Below the pieces are notes generated by a model. That model searched no databases, was not told the DNA's origin, and worked only from the letters and a program-made list of their open reading frames with translations. The translations under genes were made by a program, and so were the position numbers. 13,505 nt of DNA from JAFDVL01 sp043783625 (GTDB lineage Bacteria > Acidobacteriota > Blastocatellia > RBC074), in assembly GCA_043783625.1 (NCBI GenBank), contig JAYVZE010000029.1:1-13505 (forward strand), read 5' to 3'. Positions 6,185 to 13,458 of this stretch are shown piece by piece. How positions within the stretch are numbered: position 1 is the stretch's first letter; every line of letters starts with the position of its first letter.

Positions 6185-8703
6185 TAATCTACATAGAGAA
6201 ATTCGTTGAGATTGATGACCGCATGGCAGAAATCTCGCAGGGCTGAATTCGCAGGATTTTCAGCTTTACGTTGATTGTATCCTTCCGTTTGTGTCTTGAT
6301 AAAGCTCATCGCCCATTCCAATTCCTTCGGACTCGGCTTGCGATTCAGGGTAATTTGAAACGTACGATTTACCTGTTTAGCAGAATCAGCCCCGGCGTCA
6401 GCCATCACTCGTTCCGCCAAAAATTTCGACTGCTCCAAGACAAATTCATTATTCATCAACGCCAACGCCTGCGGAGAAACTGTCGAAGTCGAACGGTTCG
6501 GCGCAGAAACCACTGTCACCGGACAATCGAAGACTTCGATCAACGGGAGCGGTACAGAACGCTTGACGAAGATGTAAATGCTGCGCCGATTTGTTTCGTT
6601 ATCGTCTTTCGCATCCAACGGCCAACGTGGGCGCGAGCCTGTATTGATAATATCTGCATCAATGTGCGGATAAATTCCAGGGCCAAACATTTTCGGGTTT
6701 AATTTATTGCTCACGCTCAAAATTGAGTCGCGAATGATTTCCGCTTCGAGGCGGTGCGGATTCATACGCCACAACAAACGATTTTCAGAGTCTTTCGCGA
6801 TGGCTGCATCATTGCCCAAACTCGATTGCTTGTAGGTATTGGAAGTCAGAATTATCTTGTGCATCTGCTTCCAGCTCCAGCCGCGATTGACAAATTCTGT
6901 CGCCAGCCAATCCAGTAATTCAGGATGCGTCGGACGATCTCCGGTGGCTCCGAAATCGCTCATCGTTCTGACAATGCCGGAACCAAAATGATATTTCCAG
7001 ATACGATTCACAGCGACGCGTGCCGTCAATGGATTGTCAGGACTCGCAATCATTTCCGCCAATTGCTGGCGAGGGCTGGCGGGTTGTAAATCTTTGCCAT
7101 CGCTGAGCACGGTGGGGACTCCGGGATGCACTTCTTCACCTTTCGCGCGCCAGTTTCCGCGCAGGTAAAGGAATGTTTTGTCCGGGTCTTTTTTGTCGGT
7201 CAAACCCATCGCCGAAGCATACGGAGCCGGACGTTTTTTATTTACATCGTCAATTTCTTTCAATAATTTTTTGCGCAAGCTGTGTTGTTCAGGAGTAACC
7301 TTTTCTTCAATATCTTCGGCTTGAATATTCACATCTTTGCGCAGGCGTTTTTCAGTTTCAGCACGGAATTGTTCTTTTGTAAGTTCGCCGAAGCCACTGG
7401 TTTTTTCAGCCAACGCTACATGAAAATCAATTTTTTCATTGATTAATTGTTCACGAATTGGTTTTTCAAGTTCCGCTAATTTCGCTTTGTAAGGTTTTAG
7501 TTCTTCATCAATAACTTTGTTCGCAGCTTTAAATTCTGCGATTTCTGCTTCGGTCGCCAACGGCTTTTCGGTATTCGCCGAAGCATTAAAAACCGCGACC
7601 ATTCGATAATAATCCCGCGTCGGAATCGGATCATATTTATGATCGTGGCAACGCGCACAACCGACCGTTAAGCCCATGAACACAGTCGAAGTCGCGGAAA
7701 CCATGTCATCCATCTCATCACTGCGCGATTCTTCGTTGACGACGTTATCAACCGTTGGGCCGCTACGACAAAACCCGGTCGAAACCAGAGCCTCCGCGTT
7801 GTTTGGATTGAGCGAATCTCCGGCTAATTGCTCGACGATAAATTTATTAAAAGGCTTGTCTTCATTAAACGATTTGATTACGTAGTCGCGATAACGCCAC
7901 GCATGCGGGCGATCATAATCGAACTCATATCCGCCGCTGTCGGCATACCGCGCTAAATCTAACCAATGCCGTCCCCAGCGTTCGCCGTAATGTTCGGACG
8001 CCAGCAATTTATCTATCACTTTTTCGTACGCCAATTTCGATGGATTTTTTAGAAATGCCTCCATCTCTTCCGGCGACGGTGGCAGCCCGATCAAATCAAA
8101 ATACACGCGGCGTAGTAACGTTCGCGGATCAGCCGCAGGCGAAGGATTCAATCCATTGGCTTCGAGCTTATTCAGCACAAACGCATCAATTTCGTTGCGT
8201 ACCCATTTTTGATTTTTGACTGTCGGGGTGGCGGGACGAACGGGTTTGACGAATGACCACCAGGCGCGATCTTTGGCGGTGATGGAATATCCCGGCTTGC
8301 GGATCGGCGCACCTTCAGCAACAGCCATCGCCGCCACAGGTTTCATGCTATTGATCCATTCAGAAATAATTGCAATTTCCGCGTCAGAAAGTTTCCCGCC
8401 CATCGGCATCGCAGGTTCTTCTTTGTGCGTGATGAGCTTTACCAAAAGGCTTTCATTCGCGTTGCCCGGGACGATGCCGGCTCCACGTGTACCGCCTTTC
8501 ATCGTCGCCGCTTCCGTCCGCAAATCCAACCCGGAGCGTTGCATTTTTGCACCGTGGCACATCACACAATTCGCTTCAAAAATCGGCTGGATTTTTTTGG
8601 CGAAAATGTCGTCACTGGTTTGCCGCGCAGCAAACGTCAGCACGGTAATTGAAGCAAGAATTACGAATGCCTTGCTGAGAGTTTTGAGATTTTGAATTTT
8701 CAT
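6184..8703 (-). CDS. DUF1549/DUF1553 protein with cytochrome c-like haem domain (PSCyt1-PSCyt2-PSD1)
   Basis: Exported protein of 839 residues from the ATG at 8703. A TTG 18 bases further up is the only other start, and neither has a ribosome site. After an N-terminal hydrophobic signal (about residues 10-26) comes a planctomycete-type cytochrome c domain: haem motif CVMCH at 46-50, with Met residues in PAMPMGG near 98-101 as likely distal ligands. DUF1549 follows (about 150-375) with DLIGLPPSPEEMEAFL, HYGERWGRHWLDLARYADSGG and a second CxxCH, CARCH at 349-353. A charged coiled-coil-like linker (about 385-500) leads to DUF1553 (about 545-820) with FLYLRGNW, NPLTARVAVNRIW and FGATGDRPTHPELLDWLA. 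It pairs with the DUF1501 gene just downstream. The family is tied to periplasmic redox or polymer catabolism, but no reaction is established. Confidence 0.95.
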   Translation of the reverse strand: MKIQNLKTLSKAFVILASITVLTFAARQTSDDIFAKKIQPIFEANCVMCHGAKMQRSGLDLRTEAATMKGGTRGAGIVPGNANESLLVKLITHKEEPAMPMGGKLSDAEIAIISEWINSMKPVAAMAVAEGAPIRKPGYSITAKDRAWWSFVKPVRPATPTVKNQKWVRNEIDAFVLNKLEANGLNPSPAADPRTLLRRVYFDLIGLPPSPEEMEAFLKNPSKLAYEKVIDKLLASEHYGERWGRHWLDLARYADSGGYEFDYDRPHAWRYRDYVIKSFNEDKPFNKFIVEQLAGDSLNPNNAEALVSTGFCRSGPTVDNVVNEESRSDEMDDMVSATSTVFMGLTVGCARCHDHKYDPIPTRDYYRMVAVFNASANTEKPLATEAEIAEFKAANKVIDEELKPYKAKLAELEKPIREQLINEKIDFHVALAEKTSGFGELTKEQFRAETEKRLRKDVNIQAEDIEEKVTPEQHSLRKKLLKEIDDVNKKRPAPYASAMGLTDKKDPDKTFLYLRGNWRAKGEEVHPGVPTVLSDGKDLQPASPRQQLAEMIASPDNPLTARVAVNRIWKYHFGSGIVRTMSDFGATGDRPTHPELLDWLATEFVNRGWSWKQMHKIILTSNTYKQSSLGNDAAIAKDSENRLLWRMNPHRLEAEIIRDSILSVSNKLNPKMFGPGIYPHIDADIINTGSRPRWPLDAKDDNETNRRSIYIFVKRSVPLPLIEVFDCPVTVVSAPNRSTSTVSPQALALMNNEFVLEQSKFLAERVMADAGADSAKQVNRTFQITLNRKPSPKELEWAMSFIKTQTEGYNQRKAENPANSALRDFCHAVINLNEFLYVD

Positions 8704-8786
8704 AAAATTAAAAGACAACAAAGAGTCAGAGTCAGGCTCGATCTGTACAGCACAATTGAAATATGAAAAAAACTTAACTTCGGAGA

Positions 8787-8950
8787 TTTTCTACTAGCCC
8801 AGCCGTTCACGACTGGGAATGCGATTCGAAAATATTTGAGGGTGCTTCAGCGTCCTTTTTTCTTGGCTTAAGCCCTTACAAGCCCGATAAATCGGGCTAA
8901 GTGATTAATGGTTACTCTTCCCAGCCGTGAACGGCTGGGCTAATAGAAAA
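8787..8950. repeat. 164-bp nested inverted-repeat element (MITE/REP-like)
   Basis: Outer arms 8787-8819 and 8918-8950 are inverted copies, 31 of 33 bases alike. Each arm contains a palindrome of its own (CCCAGCCGT around a 2-base centre): imperfect at 8798-8817 and perfect at 8920-8939. Inside lie two more palindromes, GGCTTAAGCC at 8865-8874 and AGCCCGATAAATCGGGCT at 8881-8898. No ORF is present and I see no target duplication. It occupies most of the gene-free stretch 8704-9001; the remainder (8704-8786) shows no clear promoter. Confidence 0.82.
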
Positions 8951-8975
8951 ACTTTATTACCGCAATCCCACCCGC

Positions 8976-8989
8976 TACCGCAGGCGGTA
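8976..8989. repeat. Short perfect hairpin TACCGC-AG-GCGGTA
   Basis: A 6-bp perfect stem with a 2-base loop between the SDR stop codon and the 164-bp element. GC-rich flanks (CCCACCCGC) and lack of a T-run make it look more like a REP-type unit than a terminator. Confidence 0.5.
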
Positions 8990-9001
8990 CTGACACGATT
9001 T

Positions 9002-9760
9002 CTAAAATGTCAACTGTCCGCCATCCACAACTAATGCATGTCCGGTCACAAACGATGCATCCTCCGAAGCCAGAAAAGCGACCACCGCCGCTACTTCATC
9101 TGGAGTTCCAAACCGTTCCATCGGAATTTTTTCTTTCAAATAATTTTCTTTCATCACCGGATCAGCATCCAGCACCGCCATCGAAAGTTTTGTCTGAATT
9201 AATCCGGGAGCCGCAGCGTTCACGCGAATGCCGTGAGGAGCCAATTCAATCGCCGCTGTCATCGTCATCCCGACGACTCCGAACTTGGAAGCATTATAGG
9301 CAATAAGCCCCGATTCGCCTACAATTCCATTCGTCGAAGCCATATTCACGATGCTGCCTTTGATGTGATGCTTGACCATCAATCGCGCTACGACTTGCGT
9401 GCAAAGATGAACGCCTTTCAAATTCACATTGATCGTCGCGTCCCAATTTTGATCGGTCGTTTCCAGCAATGGAGCGTATGGCGCGATTCCCGCGATATTG
9501 CACAGCACATCAATGCCTCCAAACCGTAATTGCACCTTATTTGCCAGTGCTTCGACCTGCGAACGTTGCCCGACATCGCATTGATAGGATTCCGCTTCTC
9601 CACCATTGCCAACGATTTCTGAAGCAACCAATTCCGCATCTTTTATTTTTAAATCAACCACGGCGACGGATGCACCTTCCCGCGCCAGCCGCAACGCGGT
9701 AGCCCTGCCAATTTCTCCGCCACCGCCTGTGACGATAGCAATTTTGTCTTTGAATCTCAT
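9002..9760 (-). CDS. SDR family NAD(P)-dependent oxidoreductase
   Basis: A 252-residue classical short-chain dehydrogenase/reductase, cytoplasmic, using NAD(P)H on an unknown alcohol or ketone. Motifs from the chosen start: TGGGGEIG at 11-18 (cofactor loop), Asp36 ending strand 2 (VVDLK, suggesting NAD), CDVG near 62-65, NIAG at 88-91, Asn113 (VNLKG), Ser142, Tyr155 and Lys159 (YNASK) and PG at 185-186. The C-terminal FVTGHALVVDGGQ is typical of the FabG/glucose-dehydrogenase-like group. The ATG at 9760 is preferred over an in-frame TTG at 9778, because GAAGGA (9771-9776) lies 10 bases before it and MRFKDKIAIVTGG is the family's usual opening. It is flanked on both sides by inverted-repeat intergenic regions, so it may be its own transcript. 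The substrate cannot be read. Confidence 0.94.
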   Translation of the reverse strand: MRFKDKIAIVTGGGGEIGRATALRLAREGASVAVVDLKIKDAELVASEIVGNGGEAESYQCDVGQRSQVEALANKVQLRFGGIDVLCNIAGIAPYAPLLETTDQNWDATINVNLKGVHLCTQVVARLMVKHHIKGSIVNMASTNGIVGESGLIAYNASKFGVVGMTMTAAIELAPHGIRVNAAAPGLIQTKLSMAVLDADPVMKENYLKEKIPMERFGTPDEVAAVVAFLASEDASFVTGHALVVDGGQLTF

Positions 9761-9833
9761 GAGAAAAACGTCCTTCAACCGAAATCATAGTTTCTTCGAT
9801 TCAAGGAGGTATTGCAACACCGGGAACCACACT

Positions 9834-9978
9834 GGGAGCGCAAGCATCCTGCTTGCTCCGAGCGCGTGCAACGCCGCTCGGTAACTTTGGCAACTGTAAG
9901 TTTTCGAGATAACGGATTCCTGCGCGATGCGCTTGCTTCGCTACGCTGGCAAACGGCAAGCAAGATGCTTGCGCTCCC
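9834..9978. repeat. Intergenic inverted repeat, 23-bp arms
   Basis: Arms 9834-9856 and 9956-9978 are inverted copies with 22 of 23 matching (core GGGAGCGCAAGCATC.TGC). The spacer holds another hairpin, CCGAGCG (9858-9864) with CGCTCGG (9875-9881). The element fills the gap between the quinohaemoprotein ADH stop (9982) and the SDR gene, and its outer bases come within a few nucleotides of that stop. No convincing gene lies inside. Confidence 0.8.
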
Positions 9979-9981
9979 GGT

Positions 9982-12084
9982 TCATTTCCCGGCTAAAATA
10001 TCTGCTCTACGCTTCAATAAATACGCCCGAATTGCCGCAGAATCTGCTTTGCTGATATGTTTTCCAAATCCCGGCATGCCACGATCTTCGAGCGATCCGT
10101 CCAAAACAATTTCATCGAACATCTTGAAAATTGCCGGCTTGGAAACTGGCAACATCGGAGTCAACCCGCCACCGCCAACCGCCCCCGCTCCATGGCAAAC
10201 CGCGCAGTACATGGCGAAATGCGTATTCCCTTTTGCGATCAAATCAGGAGAGGCATTTGACTCAATCGCAGGAACAGCCGCCATCGGAATTTTCGGCAGC
10301 GGCATTAATTCCTGTTTGGCATTCAAGGCAAACGTCAACACGCGTCCCACGTTCACCGTATTCAATTCAGGGATGTAAGAATATCCGCCCGTCAGCGGAA
10401 ATGCTCCACCCCATCCAACCATTACCGTGACGTATTGCACGCCATCAATCTGGTACGTCACTGGCGGCGCGATGATCCCAATCCCAACATTTACTTCCCA
10501 TAATTTTTCGCCTTTGTCCGCGCTGTACGCGACAAATCTTCCATCCGAAGTCCCTTGAAATACTAAATTTCCAGCCGTCGTCAAAGTCCCGCCATTCCAC
10601 ATCATTTTGTATGGCACGCGCCACGCTTCTTTTTGTTTGATCGGATCCCACGCCAGCAAATGTCCGGGTGGAATCTGTTTCGGGTCAGGCACATCTTTCA
10701 GCACCGGTCCGAAATCTACGCCTAGATTCCACCATCCGGCGCGGGGCTTAAAATTTGGATCGGGCGAATAAAACCCGGGAATATCCTGCGCCGGAATGTA
10801 GACCAATCCCGTCATTGGGTTGAACGACATCGGCTGCCAATTATGCGCTCCGAGCGGCCCCGGTTTGTGCAACGAATAATTTGTTTTGTATCGCGCTTCC
10901 GGGATTTCAATCGGGCGACCTGTCTTTTTGTCTACGCCTTTTGCCCAACTAATTTCCGCGAATGCTTCCGCCGAAATCAGCTCGCCGGTCGCGCGATCAA
11001 CCACATAAAAAAATCCATTTTTCGGAGCCTGCATCAGCACCTTTCTGACGCGTCCACCGATTTTCAAATCCGCCAGAATCATGTGCTGCGTCGCCGTATA
11101 ATCCCACGTATCCCCCGGCGTTGTTTGATAATGCCAGACGTATTCTCCGGTCTCTGGACGCAACGCGACAATCGAAGAAAGATACAAATTATCGCCACCC
11201 TTCGGGCTGCGGATTTGTTGATTCCACGGCGAACCGTTTCCTGTTCCGACATACAATAAATTCAACGCCGGATCGTACGCCATCGAATCCCACACCGTAC
11301 CGCCGCCGCCTAATTTCCACCATTCGCCATCCCACGTTTTCGCGGCGCGTTCCATCGCTTTGGATTCAAACCCTTTCGCCGGATCACCGGGCACAATATA
11401 AAATCGCCAGCTCTGTTTTCCAGTCTCAGCGTCATACGCCGTAAGGTACCCGCGGACGCCGTATTCGCCTCCGCCATTGCCAATTAAAACTTTCCCTTTC
11501 ACCACACGCGGCGCACCCGTGATGGTGTAGGATTGCGTTTGATCCACTGTGACGACATTCCACACCACTTTCCCTGTGGCAGCCTCAAGAGCAATCAGAC
11601 GACCATCCAGCGTCCCGACAAAAACTTTTCCTTTGTATAAAGCGACGCCACGATTGACGACATCGCAGCAGGCTTTGGCTCCGAATTTTTTGGGGACTTC
11701 AGGATCGTATTTCCAGAGCTGCTTTCCGGTTCGCGCATCCAGCGCATACACCACGCTCCAACTACCCGTCGTATACATCACACCATCCGCAACAATCGGC
11801 GAAGCCTCCAGTCCGCGCATGGTATTCGTATCGTATGCCCACGCCAGCCCAAGCTGTTGCACGCTCTTGTCATTGATTTTATTTAAAGAGCTGAAGCGCG
11901 TTTCAGCGTAATTTCGCCCGTGCGTCAGCCAATCCCCTTGCCGCGCATCAGCGGAGCGCAGGGCATTATCATCAATAATTTTTTTGACGGGAGCGGCAGA
12001 TTTTTTCTGCGCCAGCAAGGAAGAAGAAAATATCGTCAACACGAAAAGAACAACTGCCAACGAAATGCGAATTGGGTGCTTCAT
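9982..12084 (-). CDS. PQQ-dependent quinohaemoprotein alcohol dehydrogenase (type II ADH)
   Basis: Periplasmic enzyme oxidising alcohols to aldehydes with PQQ and passing electrons to its own C-terminal haem c. The 700-residue product starts at the ATG at 12084 (AGGAG at 12095-12099, 10 bases upstream) with a cleavable signal (SLAVVLFVLTIFSSSLLAQ). An earlier TTG at 12117 is rejected. The eight-bladed propeller part shows the vicinal Cys pair (ACCDVVNRG, 139-140), Glu207 (GGEYG), Asn283 (GTGNGSPWN) and catalytic Asp328 (GDTWDYTATQ), with repeated W-motifs such as GKQLWKYD. The cytochrome part has CAVCH at 627-631 and Met670 (MPGFG) as likely distal ligand. The residue two after the catalytic Asp is Thr, not the extra Asp of lanthanide enzymes, so Ca2+ is expected. 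No PQQ synthesis genes are in the window; the substrate is unknown. Confidence 0.95.
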   Translation of the reverse strand: MKHPIRISLAVVLFVLTIFSSSLLAQKKSAAPVKKIIDDNALRSADARQGDWLTHGRNYAETRFSSLNKINDKSVQQLGLAWAYDTNTMRGLEASPIVADGVMYTTGSWSVVYALDARTGKQLWKYDPEVPKKFGAKACCDVVNRGVALYKGKVFVGTLDGRLIALEAATGKVVWNVVTVDQTQSYTITGAPRVVKGKVLIGNGGGEYGVRGYLTAYDAETGKQSWRFYIVPGDPAKGFESKAMERAAKTWDGEWWKLGGGGTVWDSMAYDPALNLLYVGTGNGSPWNQQIRSPKGGDNLYLSSIVALRPETGEYVWHYQTTPGDTWDYTATQHMILADLKIGGRVRKVLMQAPKNGFFYVVDRATGELISAEAFAEISWAKGVDKKTGRPIEIPEARYKTNYSLHKPGPLGAHNWQPMSFNPMTGLVYIPAQDIPGFYSPDPNFKPRAGWWNLGVDFGPVLKDVPDPKQIPPGHLLAWDPIKQKEAWRVPYKMMWNGGTLTTAGNLVFQGTSDGRFVAYSADKGEKLWEVNVGIGIIAPPVTYQIDGVQYVTVMVGWGGAFPLTGGYSYIPELNTVNVGRVLTFALNAKQELMPLPKIPMAAVPAIESNASPDLIAKGNTHFAMYCAVCHGAGAVGGGGLTPMLPVSKPAIFKMFDEIVLDGSLEDRGMPGFGKHISKADSAAIRAYLLKRRADILAGK

Positions 12085-12295
12085 TGTTTGGGGACTCCTG
12101 AATTTTGATTTTACCAAGAGAAAGTCGCTAACAGCGAATTGGAATAATTCCTGTTAACGTCGAGTTCACAAGGATAAAGGGAAAAACTGTTTGAGGAAAG
12201 AGTAGCGGCAGAATGTCGGGGGCGTAACAAGTATTAAAATTATAGAACCAGCAGATGAGTTTAGTCCGAAGTTAGGGTGTACAGATTTGTAAGGG
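12085..12295. other. Gene-free stretch upstream of the quinohaemoprotein ADH
   Basis: No coding frame of note. On the minus strand a perfect TATAAT lies at 12239-12244, but no good -35 stands at 16-18 bases, so a promoter is only possible. A short palindrome GGAATAATTCC (12141-12151) and a small stem TCGCT/AGCGA (12125-12137) sit nearer the gene and could be protein-binding sites, though both are short enough to be chance. Confidence 0.35.
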
Positions 12296-12553
12296 TTAGT
12301 TCGGTTGGAGCTTTAAAATAGTTTGGTTATCGCCACCTATCCAAATATTATTTTTATTCAGAAAGAAAATATTCGCTAAGTTATTTTTCGTTGGGCTTTT
12401 AAAGTTATTCCACGAATCTCCATTATCTTTTGAATAATAAATATTTCCACCGCCTCCGACTAACCATCCCTCTCCTTTTTCCAAATAAATATCACTATAG
12501 TATCTAATACTTTCGGGTGTTTTATTTTCCCAAGATATTCCTTTATCTTTACT
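12296..12553 (-). pseudogene. C-terminal part of the interrupted BNR/Ycf48-like lipoprotein
   Basis: In the same frame as the upstream half and directly after the inserted element, 85 codons read SKDKGISW, later SKDNGDSW, and end GGDNQTILKLQPN before the stop. These are two Asp-box (BNR) repeats spaced like those in the N-terminal half, and VGGGGNIYYSKDNG is a classic Ycf48/BNR unit. The part has no start of its own that looks genuine; a TTG at 12484 would miss the first repeat. It is therefore the stranded 3' end of the split gene, probably untranslated. Confidence 0.75.
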
Positions 12554-12652
12554 TTACTGCCGTGCGATAGTTAGTTATATCCACGCTACGATAGAGCGAG
12601 GAAAATCGCATCACCTGTGAATTTTCCTATAACTACTTAATGCACGGCGGTA
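12554..12652. mobile_element. ~99-bp MITE-like insertion with imperfect terminal inverted repeats
   Basis: Ends 12555-12579 and 12628-12652 are inverted copies, 20 of 25 alike; the outermost 11 bases (TACTGCCGTGC) match in 10. The inside is non-coding and folds: GGAAAAT (12600-12606) with ATTTTCC (12621-12627) around TCACCTGTGA, and CGCT/AGCG at 12584-12598. Both outer ends read TA, as IS630/Tc1-type insertions often do. It splits the lipoprotein gene and adds three in-frame stops. Removing exactly 99 bases rejoins the frame as LLLR-SKDKGISW; removing only a TA-bounded 96 bases would leave TAA, so the target duplication is not settled. Confidence 0.68.
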
Positions 12653-13408
12653 TCGTAAAAGAAGTCCTGCAATGTCGCCATTTTCTGATAACCTTTTATA
12701 GCCTAGCAACCAAATATCATTCCCGATTAATTTCACTTTTTGAAAGAAATACGTTTTATCCAATTGTTTCTTGTTCCAGCCATTTTGAAAGTGATAAATT
12801 TGACCTCTTTCGCCTGTGCACCATACTTCCCCGTTGTTACCACAGGCAGCACTATATAACTTTTCTTTGGCAAAAGATTGATTGTTGATTCTCATATTTT
12901 GTCCGTCTATCAAAACTTCTAAGATTCCGTCATCACCAACAATCCAGCCTTTTTTCGGCGAACTGAAGCAAATATCATAAAAAATAGTGAACTGTTTTAC
13001 CGTTCCAGAATTTTCTTTACTAAGACTAACCTCTTGCCAGCTTACACCCTTATCCTTTGAATTTATGACAAACGGTCTGTCGACTTTATTGGAGCCAAAT
13101 TCAGAGCCAATTGACCACAAAATATTGTCACTCGTAAATACAAGTGAGTGAACGGTTTTTTTATTAAATCTATATAAATCATCCCAGGTTCTTCCACCAT
13201 CAGTGGTCTTGCTTATATCAAACAGATTTTGCGCAATACCGTTATTATTATCGAAAAAATATATATTTAAGGCAAATGGTACCGTGTTGCTTATAGAACT
13301 CTCCTTTAACATTTCCCATTTGCCTAATTCTCGAGGGCTACCTATTTCAGTAGTATTTTTCAAGCAACTGGTAAGTAGGGTGCATAATATAAAATTAAGC
13401 ACTAACAC
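12611..13408 (-). CDS. N-terminal part of a BNR/Ycf48-like lipoprotein, cut by an insertion
   Basis: A signal peptide with lipobox LTSC (Cys15) predicts a lipid-anchored envelope protein. The body carries Asp-box repeats, TTDGGRTW near 68-75 and SKDKGVSW near 117-124, separated by strand-rich units such as GWIVGDDGILEV and EVWCTGERGQIYHF, as in Ycf48-like or sialidase-type propellers. After residue 252 the sequence turns into the inserted element (RYRRALSSYRKIHR, then TGA). The undisturbed gene would encode about 337 residues with at least four repeats, a normal size for the family. The GTG start at 13408 has GAGGTG 13 bases upstream, rather far. The region is visibly richer in A+T than the metabolic genes to its left, which suggests separate ancestry. 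As it stands, the product would be an incomplete propeller. Confidence 0.78.
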   Translation of the reverse strand: MLVLNFILCTLLTSCLKNTTEIGSPRELGKWEMLKESSISNTVPFALNIYFFDNNNGIAQNLFDISKTTDGGRTWDDLYRFNKKTVHSLVFTSDNILWSIGSEFGSNKVDRPFVINSKDKGVSWQEVSLSKENSGTVKQFTIFYDICFSSPKKGWIVGDDGILEVLIDGQNMRINNQSFAKEKLYSAACGNNGEVWCTGERGQIYHFQNGWNKKQLDKTYFFQKVKLIGNDIWLLGYKRLSENGDIAGLLLRYRRALSSYRKIHR

Positions 13409-13458
13409 AATTCAAAATAAGCACCTCACTAAAAATTATAAGGTAGAATAAGTAGAGG

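Noticed and set aside
8216..8695. Plus-strand ORF of 159 codons
   Set aside because: It lies wholly opposite the haem and DUF1549 domains of a well-supported gene and has no recognisable motif; it is an antisense shadow.
9775..9963. Minus-strand ORF of 62 codons rich in Arg and Cys
   Set aside because: It falls inside the inverted-repeat region before the SDR gene, and its composition follows the GC-rich palindromes. No ribosome site or family pattern.
9982..12084. Lanthanide-dependent XoxF/ExaF-like dehydrogenase
   Set aside because: Thr replaces the extra metal-binding Asp two residues after the catalytic Asp, and the C-terminal haem domain points to a type II quinohaemoprotein ADH.
12239..12244. 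TATAAT as the promoter of the quinohaemoprotein ADH gene
   Set aside because: Perfect -10 hexamer, but no acceptable -35 at 16-18 bases and about 155 bases from the start codon; kept only as a possibility in the intergenic note.
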